Below are positions 13,397 through 26,750 of a DNA stretch of 64,000 nt, piece after piece. The notes under the pieces were generated by a model that ran no database searches, was not told the DNA's origin, and worked only from the letters and a program-made list of their open reading frames with translations. The translations under genes and the position numbers were made by a program. Source of the DNA: Plasmodium relictum (lineage: Eukaryota; Apicomplexa; Aconoidasida; Haemosporida; Plasmodiidae). The stretch is from contig NC_041687.1 in NCBI RefSeq assembly GCF_900005765.1, positions 1,629,562 through 1,693,561 on the forward strand, in the 5' to 3' direction. Each line of letters starts with the position of its first letter. Positions within the stretch are counted from its first letter, which is position 1.

Positions 13397-14751
13397 ATGG
13401 CGATGAATGGTAAAGAAAAAAAGATTTTAAATAAATATTTCTTTTTTTTTTTTAAAGAATTTACATTTAATAAATAACAAAAATTTCCCTTAGCTGCACG
13501 TTTGGTTAATTATGAATTTACTATGGATGAACCAGTTAAAGATACCATGGCAAGAATATCATAAAAAAAAAAAAAATAAGATTGTCAAATTCACTTTTTG
13601 AATAGAGACAAACAAAAAAAAAAAAATTTTTAATTATTCTTGTTTTCAATTAGATAAAATAAATTCCTATTTACTATTATCTAACAATATTATATTATTC
13701 TATATTAAATAATGAATTTTATTATTTTATTTTATTTCATATTATTATTTTTTTTATTTGAATTTTAACATAGATAAGAGATGCAAAAAATATATATAAA
13801 AAAATACTATATGTATGTTTTCATCAATACGATGATGATAATACCATAAAAAATTGTAATGAAAAACAAGATAAATAAATAAAAGGAAATTATACAGTAG
13901 CTTTATTTTATATTATTTAATTCGTTTTATTTTTTTTTTAAGGGGATTTATGGGGATCTTTTATTGTTTACATATCATTATCAATGTAATTTATGAAAAA
14001 ATAAATCTTTTTTTTGACAGTATATAAACTTTTTGTTTAAACTTTTTTAGAACAATATTTTTAGATGAAGAAGTCATAGATAAAAAAAACACGTTTGCCT
14101 ATTTTTTCGTTTTTTTCATTATTGGGCACATATTAGTTTCTTTTAATCTGTCTTTATTGCATATTAATAGGTATGGAATATTACTCCCCCCCCCCTTATA
14201 TTAACAAAAAAAAAAAAAAATATAAAATAAAAAAAATATAATTTATAATTTATTAATAATATATTTCAATAAATTAAAAATAAAAGAAATGTTACGAATC
14301 AAATATATCGAAAAGAATTATTTTTTTCTGTATTTATATTATAATATTATATTTCTTTTTTTTTTTTTTTTATAGACAATTTTTTCAGTCATTGTGTATT
14401 ATAAGTTATTCGTTATTTCCATTCGTTTTTTCTTCTTTTGTAAATTTATTTATATCTTCTCCATCATTGCGTCTTTTATTTTCCTTATTTTCTGTCGTGT
14501 GGTCTTCTTACAGTAAATAAAAAAAAAAAAATCTTTAACGCTAATATACATAAAATTTGTTATTAAATTTATAATTATTATAATATATATATAAATATAA
14601 GTTATAAATTACAAATATTTCTTTCTTTTTATTTATACAAGATTGTATTTTAATTTTAGCAAAATTTATAAAAAAGAACAGAATTCTCATTTCTTTCTTT
14701 CCAATTTGTTTGTTACATGCTTTTATAGCCACATTTTTATTGATTAAATAG
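13397..14751 (+). CDS. YIP1-family (YIPF6-like) Golgi/ER membrane protein
   Basis: Seven small exons splice to 180 residues: 13397-13409, 13494-13549, 13774-13855, 13943-13985, 14051-14170, 14376-14512 and 14660-14751. Every junction keeps phase. YIP1-domain proteins are multi-pass membrane proteins that interact with Rab GTPases and shape Golgi/ER trafficking. Visible family features are the cytosolic segment DEPVKDTMIRDAK (residues about 16-28), the motif WDLWGSF (51-57) and RQFFQSLCIISY before further hydrophobic helices. These match YIPF6 motifs (DEPV..T..RD, WDLWG, FFQSLC). The second intron appears to start with GC rather than GT (ATG|GCAAGA at 13550), because the only GT option in that exon would delete VKDTM. 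Length is somewhat short against about 236 for human YIPF6. Confidence 0.88.
14186..14195 (+). repeat. C10 homopolymer in an intron
   Basis: Ten consecutive C residues lie 16 nt into the fifth intron of the YIP1-family gene. C or G runs of this length are very rare in DNA of this composition. Confidence 0.95.
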
Positions 14752-15323
14752 AAATAAAATACTTTTTTTCTTTTTTTTTTTTATTTGAAATAATTTCATT
14801 AAATACACAAATCATTTATTTTTTATTGTTAAATTTAAAAACTATACTTAAAAACACAAAAAAGAATAAAAATATTTTTAAGTTATTTAAAATACAAAAA
14901 TCATATAGAAGTGAAAAATAGGAAATAGTAATAAAATCACTGCGGTAAAGTTTAATAAACAAAAAAATTTTCTTAAAATCCTTTTCAATTTGTCTGTATT
15001 AAACCTTGAAAGTAAAATTTTTTTTTTATTTAATTTTAAATACTAAAGAACATTACTTAAAACTCTTAAAATCATAAAAAATATTATATGAAGATGATCA
15101 CAAGCTTAAATATATGTACAAGCATATATATATATTCACGTGAAAAATATATTTCATTATCGCAGAAAAAAGACATAAAATAAAACAAATATAGATTATG
15201 CTTTTTCAAAATGCTTCTATTTCATGAAATATTTTAAAAAGTTTATAAAAATTTTTATTGAATTATTTATTTTTTTTTCTTTATAAAATATATTTTATAA
15301 AAAGAAAAAAAAAAGAAAAATTT
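14752..15323. other. Convergent intergenic region
   Basis: It lies between the stop codons of the YIP1-family gene (+) and the SLARP-like gene (-). It holds A+T-rich sequence with T and A runs and should contain both 3' UTRs. No feature is recognised. Confidence 0.6.
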
Positions 15324-18300
15324 CTAATAAAATAAAAATCTATTCATAATTTCAAAATTAATATGACTATTCTTTATAGAATACAAAAATGATTTTATAT
15401 GTTCATATTTGTCGTTGTCATTTTTAAATTCATAGGTAAATTTAAATACTAAAAGCATTAATTTTATTAATTTCTTTTCAGCTCTTTGAACTTCAAAATC
15501 ATTCATATTGTGTCCTTTTTTTAATAACCATACTGCTCTTGTATATAAATTACTATCTAAAAATAATATAATATTCTGTATATATTTATATTTTTCATTA
15601 TTTAATAAATGCCAGTAAACGTTGAATATAGTTTCATGTTCCTAATAAGAAGAAAAAAAAAAAAATTATATAAAATATTTAAGTAAACTAATATTTCCAT
15701 TAACAAAAAAAATAATTTGTAAGGTCATTATTCAATTTAAAATATATAAAAAAAAAAGTTACTTGTGCTGAATGTTTTGACAAGTAAGTTTGCTGTGGAC
15801 ATAAAGTTGATGTGAAATAATGATAATTATTCATAATATTTTTATAGCAATTATAAATGGCATAAGGAATATTAAAAGTGTTATAAGCTTGGTTGAACTG
15901 CAAAAATTTAAAATTACACGTTAATTTAAATCTACATAATGCGCTATTGCAACAAATATATGAGGGGCAAATAGTCCATCTATAAAAAAAAAAAAAATTT
16001 AGGTAAAAATTTCTATATTAATGTGTATATATATATGCATATATTAATTTTCTATTTAAAATAACCTTTTGCTTCTATTACTAAATCCTACTGAAGAAAT
16101 AGAATAATTCTTTTTATTATTTTTTAAATTCATGCAATTATTATTTTGTTCTTTTCCAGTATCATGATTAAAAGAATTATATAATTGCTTTCCTTTTAGT
16201 ACATTTAATAATAATTGAAAATTATAATAATTCTTAATAGGAAAATTGACAGGAATAATAGAATTTATACCTCTATTTTCATTGAGATTTACATGTTTTA
16301 ATTCATATAATTCATTAACATTATGATTGTTCTTTTTATTTTTATCGTTCAACATTAATTTGTTATTTGTGCATGTGCCTTGAGTATTGGAATTATCATC
16401 ATTGATATGGCATATGTTATTTAATATATTTATATAATTGGAATTGTTATTTGCTAGATTGCATTTTAATGAATCTAAAGAAAAAATTGAGTTTAGATTT
16501 TTATTCTGAACATTCATATTATAATTATCATAATTAACTATGTTTCCTTTAGAATTATTCATATATTTTATTTGATTTTCATAATTTACAAAATTTTTAT
16601 TAAAGTCCATATTTGTATTTTTCTTCGAATCTATATTTAAAATATCACTATTAAGAACATATAGTTGTTTATAATTATTTATATAATCATCGCTAATATT
16701 ACTTTTTGATATATTTACATTACTTTCTTTATTATTTTTAAGAACTATATTAGGTACAGGAGAGGCATAACAGTTATTTATAATGATAGCGTTTTTTTCA
16801 CAATTAGAATTTATTTCATTGATATATGATTTATTAGACTGCTTATCAAATTCTAGTTTCTTCTGATTTGCAAATATATTCATGTTATTATGTGGTACTT
16901 GTATGGGTATATTTAAATTAAAATTAGAATTATCTACTATATTTTTATTATTTATTGAGTTATAGTAGTCATTTATTTTATTTAGTTGAAGTAGAAACAT
17001 ATAACTGTTAAAATTATAATTTTTTAAAAAATTAATATTATTAGGATCAAAATCTACATGTTCCTTATTAGGAATATTTGTATTATTTCCCAATGTATTA
17101 ATAAATGAATTATCAAGGACAAAATTTTTGTTAATATTATCACTTATGTTGTTCATGTTATTATTTGTAAAATTTTTCAAATTTTCTGAACTGTTCATAA
17201 TATTCACTTTATCCATATTTCCAAAAATGATATTCATATTATCCGTTTTTGCGTCATTTATATTTTTTACTCCAAGAATTCTATTTAATTCATTTATGTT
17301 TTTAAAATTATTTACAGCACTTGTATTATTCTTATCATTACAACTAATTAATTTATTTAGTGTATCTGTATCTTTAAAATCATTTAAACAATTTACATTA
17401 TTTAAGTCATTCATATTTTTTAAATCATTTAAGCTATTTATATTATTACTTAGTGAATTAAAGGTATTTTTACTATTAAATTGATAGCCTTTGCAATTTA
17501 TGAGATTAGTTGAATTATTAAAGTTATCATTACTATTCTTCTGTTTATCTTTAAGATCAGCATTGAAAGATTCATAAAAATTATTATTCTGCTTATTTTT
17601 ATTAAAATCCATTATTAATGAAGTATTATTTTTATAATTATCAAAACTGATGTTATCATATAATCCATTTAAAATCATTTCACCTTTGACTATATCATTA
17701 TTACTATTATTATTATCACAACACGTACTACTCGAATCATTTTTCATATGATCAATATTGTTATTCATTTCATTTATATTTTCATAAGTAATTGTATCAA
17801 CTTCCTCAGGATTCATATTTTTGTTCATATATAAATACGGATTTTTAAAACTAGAAGTATTATTTCCGGGGAGATTCTTCATTTTTTTTAAATTTAAATT
17901 GCTATCTTTATAAATATTTTCATCACTAGACATTTTTTCATTATAATTAATAATATTCATAAATTTATAATTATCGTAAAATGAATTAGAATTATCTATT
18001 TTATTCATTAAATAATTTATGTTTTCTATGTTATATGGCGTATTTCCATCGCTTATATTTTTACATTTATCCATTGCATTCATTTGAGTTTCGTTAAAGC
18101 TATCACTTACGTTACTCTCATTAACTGGATTTAATTGGCTATCTGTACTATTAAATTTGCTTGAATATGCATTCTTCATATTATTTAAATTACAAAAATT
18201 ATTGGTAACACTATGCTTTTCATTATTAGTGTTTTTCATTTTTATTATGTCTATATTATTATGAGCATCTCCATTATTATAATTGTTATAGGTATTACAA

Positions 18301-21300
18301 TTACTGATATTAACACTGTTAATATGATTATGATAATCAATGTTATTTATTTTAAAATTGTTATTAAAACTATAAATTGCATTTCCATTAATGGTAGAAT
18401 GATTCTGATTAATGTTTGTATTATAACTATTCTGGCAAACATTATGAATATTTGTAACATCATCAGTGTTATTAACATTACTAATATTACTACTGTTATT
18501 AAATCTTAAAATTTCATTCAGACTATTAGTATTTAAATTATTCATAATTTTTTTTCTACTTAAATTATTGAAATAATATTGTGATTGAGCTGATGTTAAA
18601 TTACCTCCTTCATTGTTTTCCTCTTCTCTATTAAAAAAACCTTCATTTGGATAATTATGATGAGAAGCATTATGCATATTATACATATTATTATTTGACT
18701 CCATGTTCTTTTTAAGAAAATTTTCATTTATTTTATTAAAATTATTATTTAAAAAGTTTTGTGAATCCATGTGATCTTTTTCATTTAAAGTAGCTATCGT
18801 TTTATTATTATCACAATAAATATCAGATGTCGGGAAATTTAATGATTTTGCAGATTGAAACATTATTCTATCTTTATTATCAAATAAGTTTTGGTAAAGA
18901 TTACTATTATTTATATTTTCATATAATGAAGATGTATTATTATTAACATATTTATTATTTTCATCATTTAAATTTTTTTCTTCTGAATATTTATTTGAAG
19001 AATTATAAAATGTAAAAGAATCTTTAGAATTATTTTTAAAATTTTTATTTACGTTATTAGTATATGTGTTATTTTCATCATTATAATTATCATTTTTAGA
19101 ATAACTCTTTTTATAAAAAGTATCATGCATATTTTTTGAATTATCACTATTTATGTTTGCTCTTTCTAATTTTGCATTACAGCTAAAATTGTCAATAAAT
19201 TCTTGATTATAATTTTTACTTTCACTAATAATATAATTATCTAAATCCTGTAATACTTTCATATCATAAACATTATATTTCATTTCTTTATTATAATTAT
19301 TAGCTTTATTTTTATAATTATAATTTTCTATGTCTGTTACTAATCCCAAGTCACTTATTTCAAAGTCTTCTTTTTTTTTTACATATACAGTATTTTTTGA
19401 AGAATTTTGTTCGTTTAGTTCCGAGAAGGATTTTGTTTCGGCATTATCATCTGTATAAAATTTGGAATATTCTAAGTTGTTTACTTCATCACTCATCATG
19501 TAATTATTAATATTAGTATCATCGTTATTTATATAACCATTTCTACTATTTATATCTTCATTTATACTTACTTTTGAATCTCCAATATTATTTCTATTAT
19601 TATTATTGTTAACGTTTTTTATCATCTCAATATTATTTTCTATAATATCAACATTATTATCGATATTTTTAAGAGACGTTTCATAATTAGATTTATTACT
19701 ATATTTGCTAGGGCTATTCAAATTTGTTTTCATTTCAATATAATTATTATGATTATTCTTAAAGCATCCATTCTTTGTCATAATGTAGGATTTACTGTTT
19801 TGAACTACACTTTTATTAACATTTTTAATTTTATAATGAGATTCATTCTTATAGCTACCATTTTCTTCCTTCAAGCAACTTGTATCATTGATGTTATTGT
19901 CGACTTTATCATTTTCAATATTATTTGGTACAATATATTTATTATTATCTTCATTTCGAAATAATAATGATGATTCATTATTCATATGTATATTTTTAAT
20001 ATCATAATTATTACATAAAAATTGATCCACAATTTTACTATTTTCATCCATTAAATTATTTTCTGAATCTATATAGTGATGAAGAGAATTTTTATTTTCT
20101 GATTGTATTTTTTTCAAAGAATTTTCTTCGTTATATAAAAATGTATCTTTTAATTGATGATAGGAAGTGTTTTTTTCAAAAGTATCTTGTATTATTTTTT
20201 TTCTTTTTTTTTCTAAATCATTTTCTACATAATTATAATTACTAATTTGATTTCCTCCTTTCTTTCCACCCATATTTTTTGAAGTAGAATATATAATATT
20301 ATTGTTATTTTTTATAATATATTTTTTTTTTTCATCTGAAAATTGCAATTCTTCACTTTGATTTTGTGTCTTAAATGAATTATTATCTAATTCACTCTTA
20401 TCTTTATTCACGTTATTTCTATTTATATTATAAAAACTTGGATTTTCATTTTTAATAGCATTAATTAAATAATTATATTCTTTTATATTTTCATTATCTT
20501 CTATTATGCCTTGCGTTTTTTTCTGTTCATCATAATCTTCCCTTTCTTCTTTTACATTATTTTTTTTTTCTAAAATTTCTTTTTGTTTTTCTTCTCGTTC
20601 ACTTAATGAATTTTTACTTAAATATTTCAAATTTAAATAGTTATTTATCATATCGTTGTTATCAAAGTTTGGAGCATTGCAACCATTTTCAATGATCTTA
20701 GAATAATTATTATATACATTTTGCATATTTGCTTTATTATTTGAGATATCCACTTTACTTTTTGTCTGATACACATTGTTTATGTTTTTAGAATTTGTTG
20801 TTGATTCTTCTATTTCTTCTTTAATTTTTTTTAAATTGGAGAAATTGTTATTAATATGGTTACTATCATCGTAAAAACAATTAAATGAAAAATTAGGTTC
20901 TCTTATATTATCATTTTGCACATATATGCTATTTTTATATACATTTTTTTTATTGTTTTGGGCATTTGCTAAAGGAATAACGTAACGATTTAACTGCTCT
21001 TCCTGTCTACTTTGAGAATTACTTTTATTCGTTGGAAATATGGGCTGATCTTTAAAATTATTTTCATTTAACTTATTGAAAATTTCATTTTGTAAGATAT
21101 TATTACTATTATATTGCACATTTCGTATTTTGTTAATATAACTTGATGTGTTTTTTCCACTAAACTCATTTTTATCATTATTTTTCATATTATAAATGTT
21201 ATTGTTACTACAGCTATCTATATAAGTAGTAATGTTTGCACTATTGGAATAATTATTATTAAATGCATTATCATTAGGGAAGTTATTTCTTATGTAATTT

Positions 21301-23813
21301 TTCATATAGTTATTTATCTTGTCATTATTATTAAAATAAATATCATTGTTGTTAACATTGCCATTTATATAAACATTATTTTTTATATTAATTTTTTCAT
21401 AATTATCCTCATTATCATTATTATTATTATCATCATTATTATCATTTTCATCAAAACTATTTTGTGTATAATTTTTTTCATCTGCATTATTTTTTAAATA
21501 GTTAATATTTATGTTATAGTTTGTAAACATATTTTCATTATTTATGTTCATATTAACGAAATCATTATTAATCTGATTTGGGGTGTTATAATTATTATTA
21601 CTCATATTTTTTGGATTATTATTTGATGCATTCATGTTTGAATTAGTACTTATATTACTTGTATTATTTTGGTAATTGCTTAAATTAAAATTAGTATCAT
21701 AGTTATTTATTCCGTTTGCTTGAAAATTTTGATTAATGCTATTCTCATTTTTAGTACTGCATTTATTATTATTTATATTATTTCCATTATTATTATTTGT
21801 GTAACTATTTTGTTCATTAATATCATTTTTTATTTCATTAATGTTACTTGAATAAAAATTATTGAAACCGTTTTGATTATTTATAGTATAATAATCATAA
21901 TTACCATTTTGATATAGTTGCTCATCCTTTATTTGAATTGTTTTATTATTTACAAAATCATGGTTTGATTGATCATTTACATACATCATTTTTTTGTTAA
22001 TTTCATTATAATTCTTTTTCTTGCTTTTATTTTGAGAAATTTTTTTAGTTTTTTCATATTTTATATAAGATTTTTTTTTATCATTCATAACGTTTTGGTT
22101 ATTTTCTAAAAATTTAGAATATTCTATTTCATCTGTAATTTCTGTTTTATTTTCAAAGTTATTTTTATTTTTAATGTTTAGATTGAGATAATTTACATTA
22201 TTTTCGTCAACTGAGTTTCTAAAAAAGTTATTTTCTCCATTCATATAATATATAGAATTTTGAAAATTTTTTTCTGCTATATAATTATCTTTATGTTGTA
22301 AGTTTTCTATATTATTTAAATTATAACTATTGTTATCATTATCTATCGGGTAAGCATTCGGTAATAATATAGTTTCATTAATTGGTATTCTTGAATTTTG
22401 AGGAAAATTTCCTTTACTTTTTTGTAAATTTTTTGATTCACTAGTTTTATTCTCTTTAAATTGCTCACTTAGTTTAGTATTTATTAAGATATTATTTAAT
22501 GGATGTGATTCATTAAATGAACTATTTTTGTTGTTTTCTGATGTCTCCATAAATTTAGCAGAGCTTAATTTATATTTTTCATTCTTATCATTTATTAATT
22601 CATTTTTCTTCAACGAGAGCATAGTACCTTTCTTACAAAGATCTGTTATATAAAAGCAATAGTCATCATGGTCATCAACAAAATCATTTATTTTTTTTCT
22701 ATTAATTCTTTTACTAAATTTCTTGTAGGTTTCATTTTTTTTTTTTAAAGGAAAACTCATATCATATGATTCCTTTTCAATTTTTAAATCTTCATTTACC
22801 TTTTCTTTCTGTTTATCTTCACTACCCTCTATTAAACTAATATTTTTTTTTACTTTCTTAAATTCCTTCATGATCAAATTCTTTTGTTTTTCATTATTTT
22901 TATGTATATCATCATCTTCATCTATTTCTTTATTGTCGTACATTTCTTCTTCATCTTCGTATATTTCTTTTTTTATTTCCATCTTCTCTATAATTTCACT
23001 ATTTTCTTCTTTTTTAACTATTTTTTCAATTTCATTGCAATTTTCTTTTTTTTCATTGTCTTGTTCTTTGTTGCTCTTTATCCCTATGTTAGCATTCTCT
23101 ATCTTGCTTAAATCACTTATTTTTTCTATTAAATTCTCATTTTTATTAGTTGCATTGCTAATATTCATATTATCATATTCATTTTTAGTAAATGATTGAT
23201 TTTCCTCGTTGCATTTATCTAACTCTAGTTTTACACTTTTTAAATAAGATTCATTGTTATTGATATTTTCTTGTACCTTAACTTTTTTATTTTTTTTTTT
23301 TAAATTATTATTTATTATTTCATTTTCATTAACTTTAAATAATTCTTTATTTTCATTAGAAAAATTATTTGCCTCTTTAGTTGCTGGTTGAGCATCAAAA
23401 CTGTTACTTTTGCTGTTTACGTTTTTATTTAAATGCTCTCGATTATTTTCATTATTTAATATATTCCTTTTACTTTTTTTGTGCTTTTCATTTTTTATTT
23501 TTTTAGTGTCAATTGTTTCTTCATTATTAGATTTTATTTTGTAATTTAAGAAAAATGTTCTAACTTTTTCATCAAAAGATTCCATGTCATCTATATCTGA
23601 TTTATTCTCTTGGTTTTGTAAATTATTCTTTTCATCTTCATATTTTTTTCTTATATTGTGAATTTTTGTTAGCACAATTAACCCAATATCATAGTGCTCG
23701 AAAATAAAATTTAAATCATTTTTTGGCATAAAATATGAAAAAAATGTAAAAAATATTTTTTTATTTTCACTTCTTAAAAACATTGGTACATGTCTTGGTT
23801 TTCCTTTTCTCAT
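15324..23813 (-). CDS. SLARP: SLARP/SAP1-like sporozoite and liver-stage Asn-rich protein
   Basis: Three exons, 16066-23813, 15763-15979 and 15324-15641, splice in phase to 2,760 residues. The first exon is almost all Asn/Lys/Ser low complexity with acidic Glu/Lys stretches, but opens with an ordered segment MRKGKPRHVPMFLRSE and FIFEHYDIGLIVLTKIH. The last two exons encode a compact tail of about 180 residues. It starts RWTICPSYICCNSALC, continues with a Tyr/Asn/Phe-rich part and ends in predicted helices (VYWHLLNN, RAVWLLKKG). SLARP/SAP1 controls transcripts needed for early liver-stage development in other Plasmodium species. The assignment rests on size, Asn-richness, exon layout and position between the YIP1-family gene and the TTLL gene; I recognise no catalytic domain. 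No signal peptide or membrane helix is evident. The region upstream is unusually long. Confidence 0.8.
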
Positions 23814-24459
23814 TTTTTTTTTAAAAAAGAAGAAAAGAAAAAAAAGGCAAGTTGAAAAAATTTTATATCATATATTAATCTGTAAAATATAAAAGTATAT
23901 CCAACTAAAAATATATTCAGAAAAAAAAAAAAATTATTCAATTAAAATTTATAGAATATATGCTTAACAGAAAAAAAAAAAAGGGAAAAAATTAAAGTTA
24001 CTAAAGAAACATAAGAAACAGTAAACATAAAAAATTGTATGTAATAATATGTAATAATTCTATATGATATATAGAAACGTTACTTTTTTTATTTTTTTTT
24101 TAATATATATCTCTTAAAAATGATACAAAAAGTTACAAAATAATCTTAATGCACTAAACGCTTTTAGCCATTTTTTTTTTTTTATTTGTTAAATTATTCA
24201 TGTAAAGATATTTAAAATATTAATACATATATATACATGAAAATCAATGTAATTAATAATTTTACATTAATTTAATACGTTTATCTTTATCATTCTCTAA
24301 TATTACTGCATTGCATTCACTCTTATAAATCAATTTAATGAACTCATACTAATTTTAATAATATACATAAATTTTTAGTTTTTTTTTTTTTTTATTATAA
24401 ACCTTTTCATTATTTTCTTAATGAATATGTATAAATAAATATATATACATACATACATG

Positions 24460-24465
24460 TGCATG
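24460..24465. promoter_or_regulatory. TGCATG motif, possible ApiAP2 site
   Basis: TGCATG sits in ACATGTGCATGT, about 650 nt upstream of the SLARP-like start codon. GCATG is the known core of the sporozoite regulator AP2-Sp. A six-base match alone is weak. Confidence 0.3.
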
Positions 24466-25835
24466 TATTATAAATATGTTCATTTTAATGTTGCCTTTAT
24501 ATATTTCGTCATTTTTTTAAATTATATTACTTTTTTTTTTTTTTATTTTTCTGTTATACATATAAAAGAAAACTTGCTCATTTTTGTTTATCATTTCGAT
24601 AGATAGGAAATCTTAGCTGTTATAGAACTATTATTTTTTTTTTTTTTAATTATTAATAATTGGACATCTGAAAATTTTTCATATTTTTAAAAAAATAAAA
24701 ACTAAATAAGTTAAAAAAAATAAAAAAATTATAATTATTATTATAAACAAATTTACTTAAAAATATCTTACATTTTTGTTGCAATTTTTTTGTAGAATAC
24801 AGTTGGTAATATGAAGATGTATGTATGTTCGGATGAGATCAATATCTTAACAACTTTTATTACTTTTGTTAATTTTTTAATTATATCAATTTTGATAATA
24901 TAATCATTAATTTAAATGCACATAATCTTTCTTTTAATTTACTCTATATCATGTAATCGTATATAATAAATTAAAAAGAAAAAAAAACTAAAAAAAAAAA
25001 AAAAAGCTAAAAAAAAATAAAGAAAAAAGCTGAATATAAAACACAATAAATAATTAAATTAAAAATTAATAATTTCATAAAACAAACGAAAAAAAAAAAA
25101 ATAAAATTTTTGTTTTAATTTCACAGCATTCATATATTTATCTTATAAAAAAAAAGGGTATGTTTTAAATATATACTATATAACATATTTTGCATTTTTG
25201 TATTGAAATTACAATATCTTTAATTATTCACATACGTAATTGCATACATAATTTAAAAACATAACTCTTTTTTATTTTTATATAAATAATCTTTGTTTTG
25301 TACTTGAATAATTATCAATTTATTTTATTTTTTATTTCCTACTTATAAAAAATATATTTATATATGAAAAAAAAAATGATAAAAAAAAAAATAATAATAT
25401 CTAGGTGCACTAAGATTTTGCTAAATGTATTTAGGTTTAATCTAGTATATAGCTATATTAAAAAAAGATTTATTTTATTCTACGCATGTAAAAATAAATC
25501 CACTTAAATATTTATAAAAGAGAATGAAGAAAAATAGATCAAAATAAAGGGAAAAGATTAGAAAAAAATGTAAAATATACTCTTTATATATTTATATCTT
25601 CTTCAATATATATGTTTATCTGTTATTATCGTATGATCATTTTATTTTCCTTTCTATTTTTGTGTTTTTTTTTATAAACAATGAATTATACTACATGCAA
25701 AAAAATCCACATCTTTTTTTTTGCTTTCTATTTTTCTTATTATTACACCTACATGATATAGTGCTATTAATATAAAAATTTTTAATATTTCATTTTAACT
25801 TTTTCTTTTTATGCATATTTTATTGGCTTTTTTGT

Positions 25836-25867
25836 TGTGCATCTTTTTGTGCATACTTTTTGTGCAT
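25836..25867. promoter_or_regulatory. Three spaced TGTGCAT elements
   Basis: TGTGCAT occurs at 25836-25842, 25848-25854 and 25861-25867, separated by T-rich spacers so that starts are 12 and 13 nt apart. A further ATGCAT lies at about 25811. GTGCA is a known ApiAP2 recognition core. Position is about 2.0 kb upstream of the SLARP-like start codon. Confidence 0.4.
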
Positions 25868-25984
25868 ATTTTTTTTTTTATTTATATTTTTCTCTGTTTG
25901 CATGTTCAAAAATCTCATTTATAGACTACAGAATTTAATGTAAAAGTATATTTTTTTAAATAAAATATTCATAATTATCAACAA

Positions 25985-25990
25985 GCATGC
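25985..25990. promoter_or_regulatory. GCATGC palindrome, possible ApiAP2 site
   Basis: GCATGC within AAGCATGCGT, in the SLARP upstream region, matches the core of AP2-Sp-type motifs. It is isolated, so confidence is low. Confidence 0.3.
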
Positions 25991-26231
25991 GTAAAGCATA
26001 ATCTTTTAAATTATATTAATTTATTACAATAATTGATTGATAGATATTCTTAAGATTTTGTATGTAAAAATTTGTAATTTTTATTTTTTTGTATTCACAT
26101 TTCACTTTTTTATTGTATTGAATAATAATACAATGAATAATTTTAGTGCCATGTATGTTGAAATAGTGCAATTAATGCTATATTTTTTTTATTTCACTGC
26201 GATATTTTATAGTATTTTTGTATTTTTTGGG

Positions 26232-26750
26232 GTATTTTTGAAAAAAATAGAGAAAAAAAAAAAGATACTATTGATTGATTTATTTTTTTTTTGTTATGAA
26301 AATAGAACAGACCATTCTTTTTAATTATATATATATATATAAAGAAAAATTTTAAAAGAAAAAAGTAAAATATAATAAAAATTTCCTTTTTCTTTAATAC
26401 TTCAGTTATTTAAAGTAGAATAATGTAATATTTTTCATCTTTTATAAAAAATTTTTAAAAGAGGAAAATGAAATATAATGAAAACTCATTTTGATTTAGT
26501 TGTTTATGAAATCTGAGAGTGAATAAAGAATTCTTTTTCATTCTGTATAAAGAAAATTTATAAAAGGACTATAAAAAATTAAGTAAAATTCGTTGTGCTT
26601 TTTTTTTTTTTTTTTTTTGTAGTATCTAAGAATAATGTATTTTATTTTTCATTTTTTTAAAAGGAGAACTTTTAAAAATAAAGATGAACATTTACTGTAC
26701 TTTTAATATTTAAAATATTAAATTAGAGATATATATACATATTTTTTTAT
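26232..26750. repeat. Degenerate tandem repeat, period about 105 nt
   Basis: At least three diverged units share the order: AAAATTTTTAAAAG-like start, a GAAATATAAT-like segment, then GAATAATG or GAATAAAG, then TTTTTCAT. The GAATAA anchor recurs at 26418, 26521 and 26630, giving spacings of 103 and 109 nt. A weaker unit precedes (about 26298) and another may follow (from about 26655). It is non-coding in all frames. Confidence 0.55.

Noticed and set aside
14541-14732. Minus-strand 63-codon ORF
   Set aside because: It is the antisense of the last exon of the YIP1-family gene, which joins in phase on the plus strand.
26037-26324. Plus-strand 95-codon hydrophobic ORF upstream of SLARP
   Set aside because: It begins at TTG, its first ATG is about 32 codons in, the composition is Phe-rich, and its end overlaps the degenerate tandem repeat.
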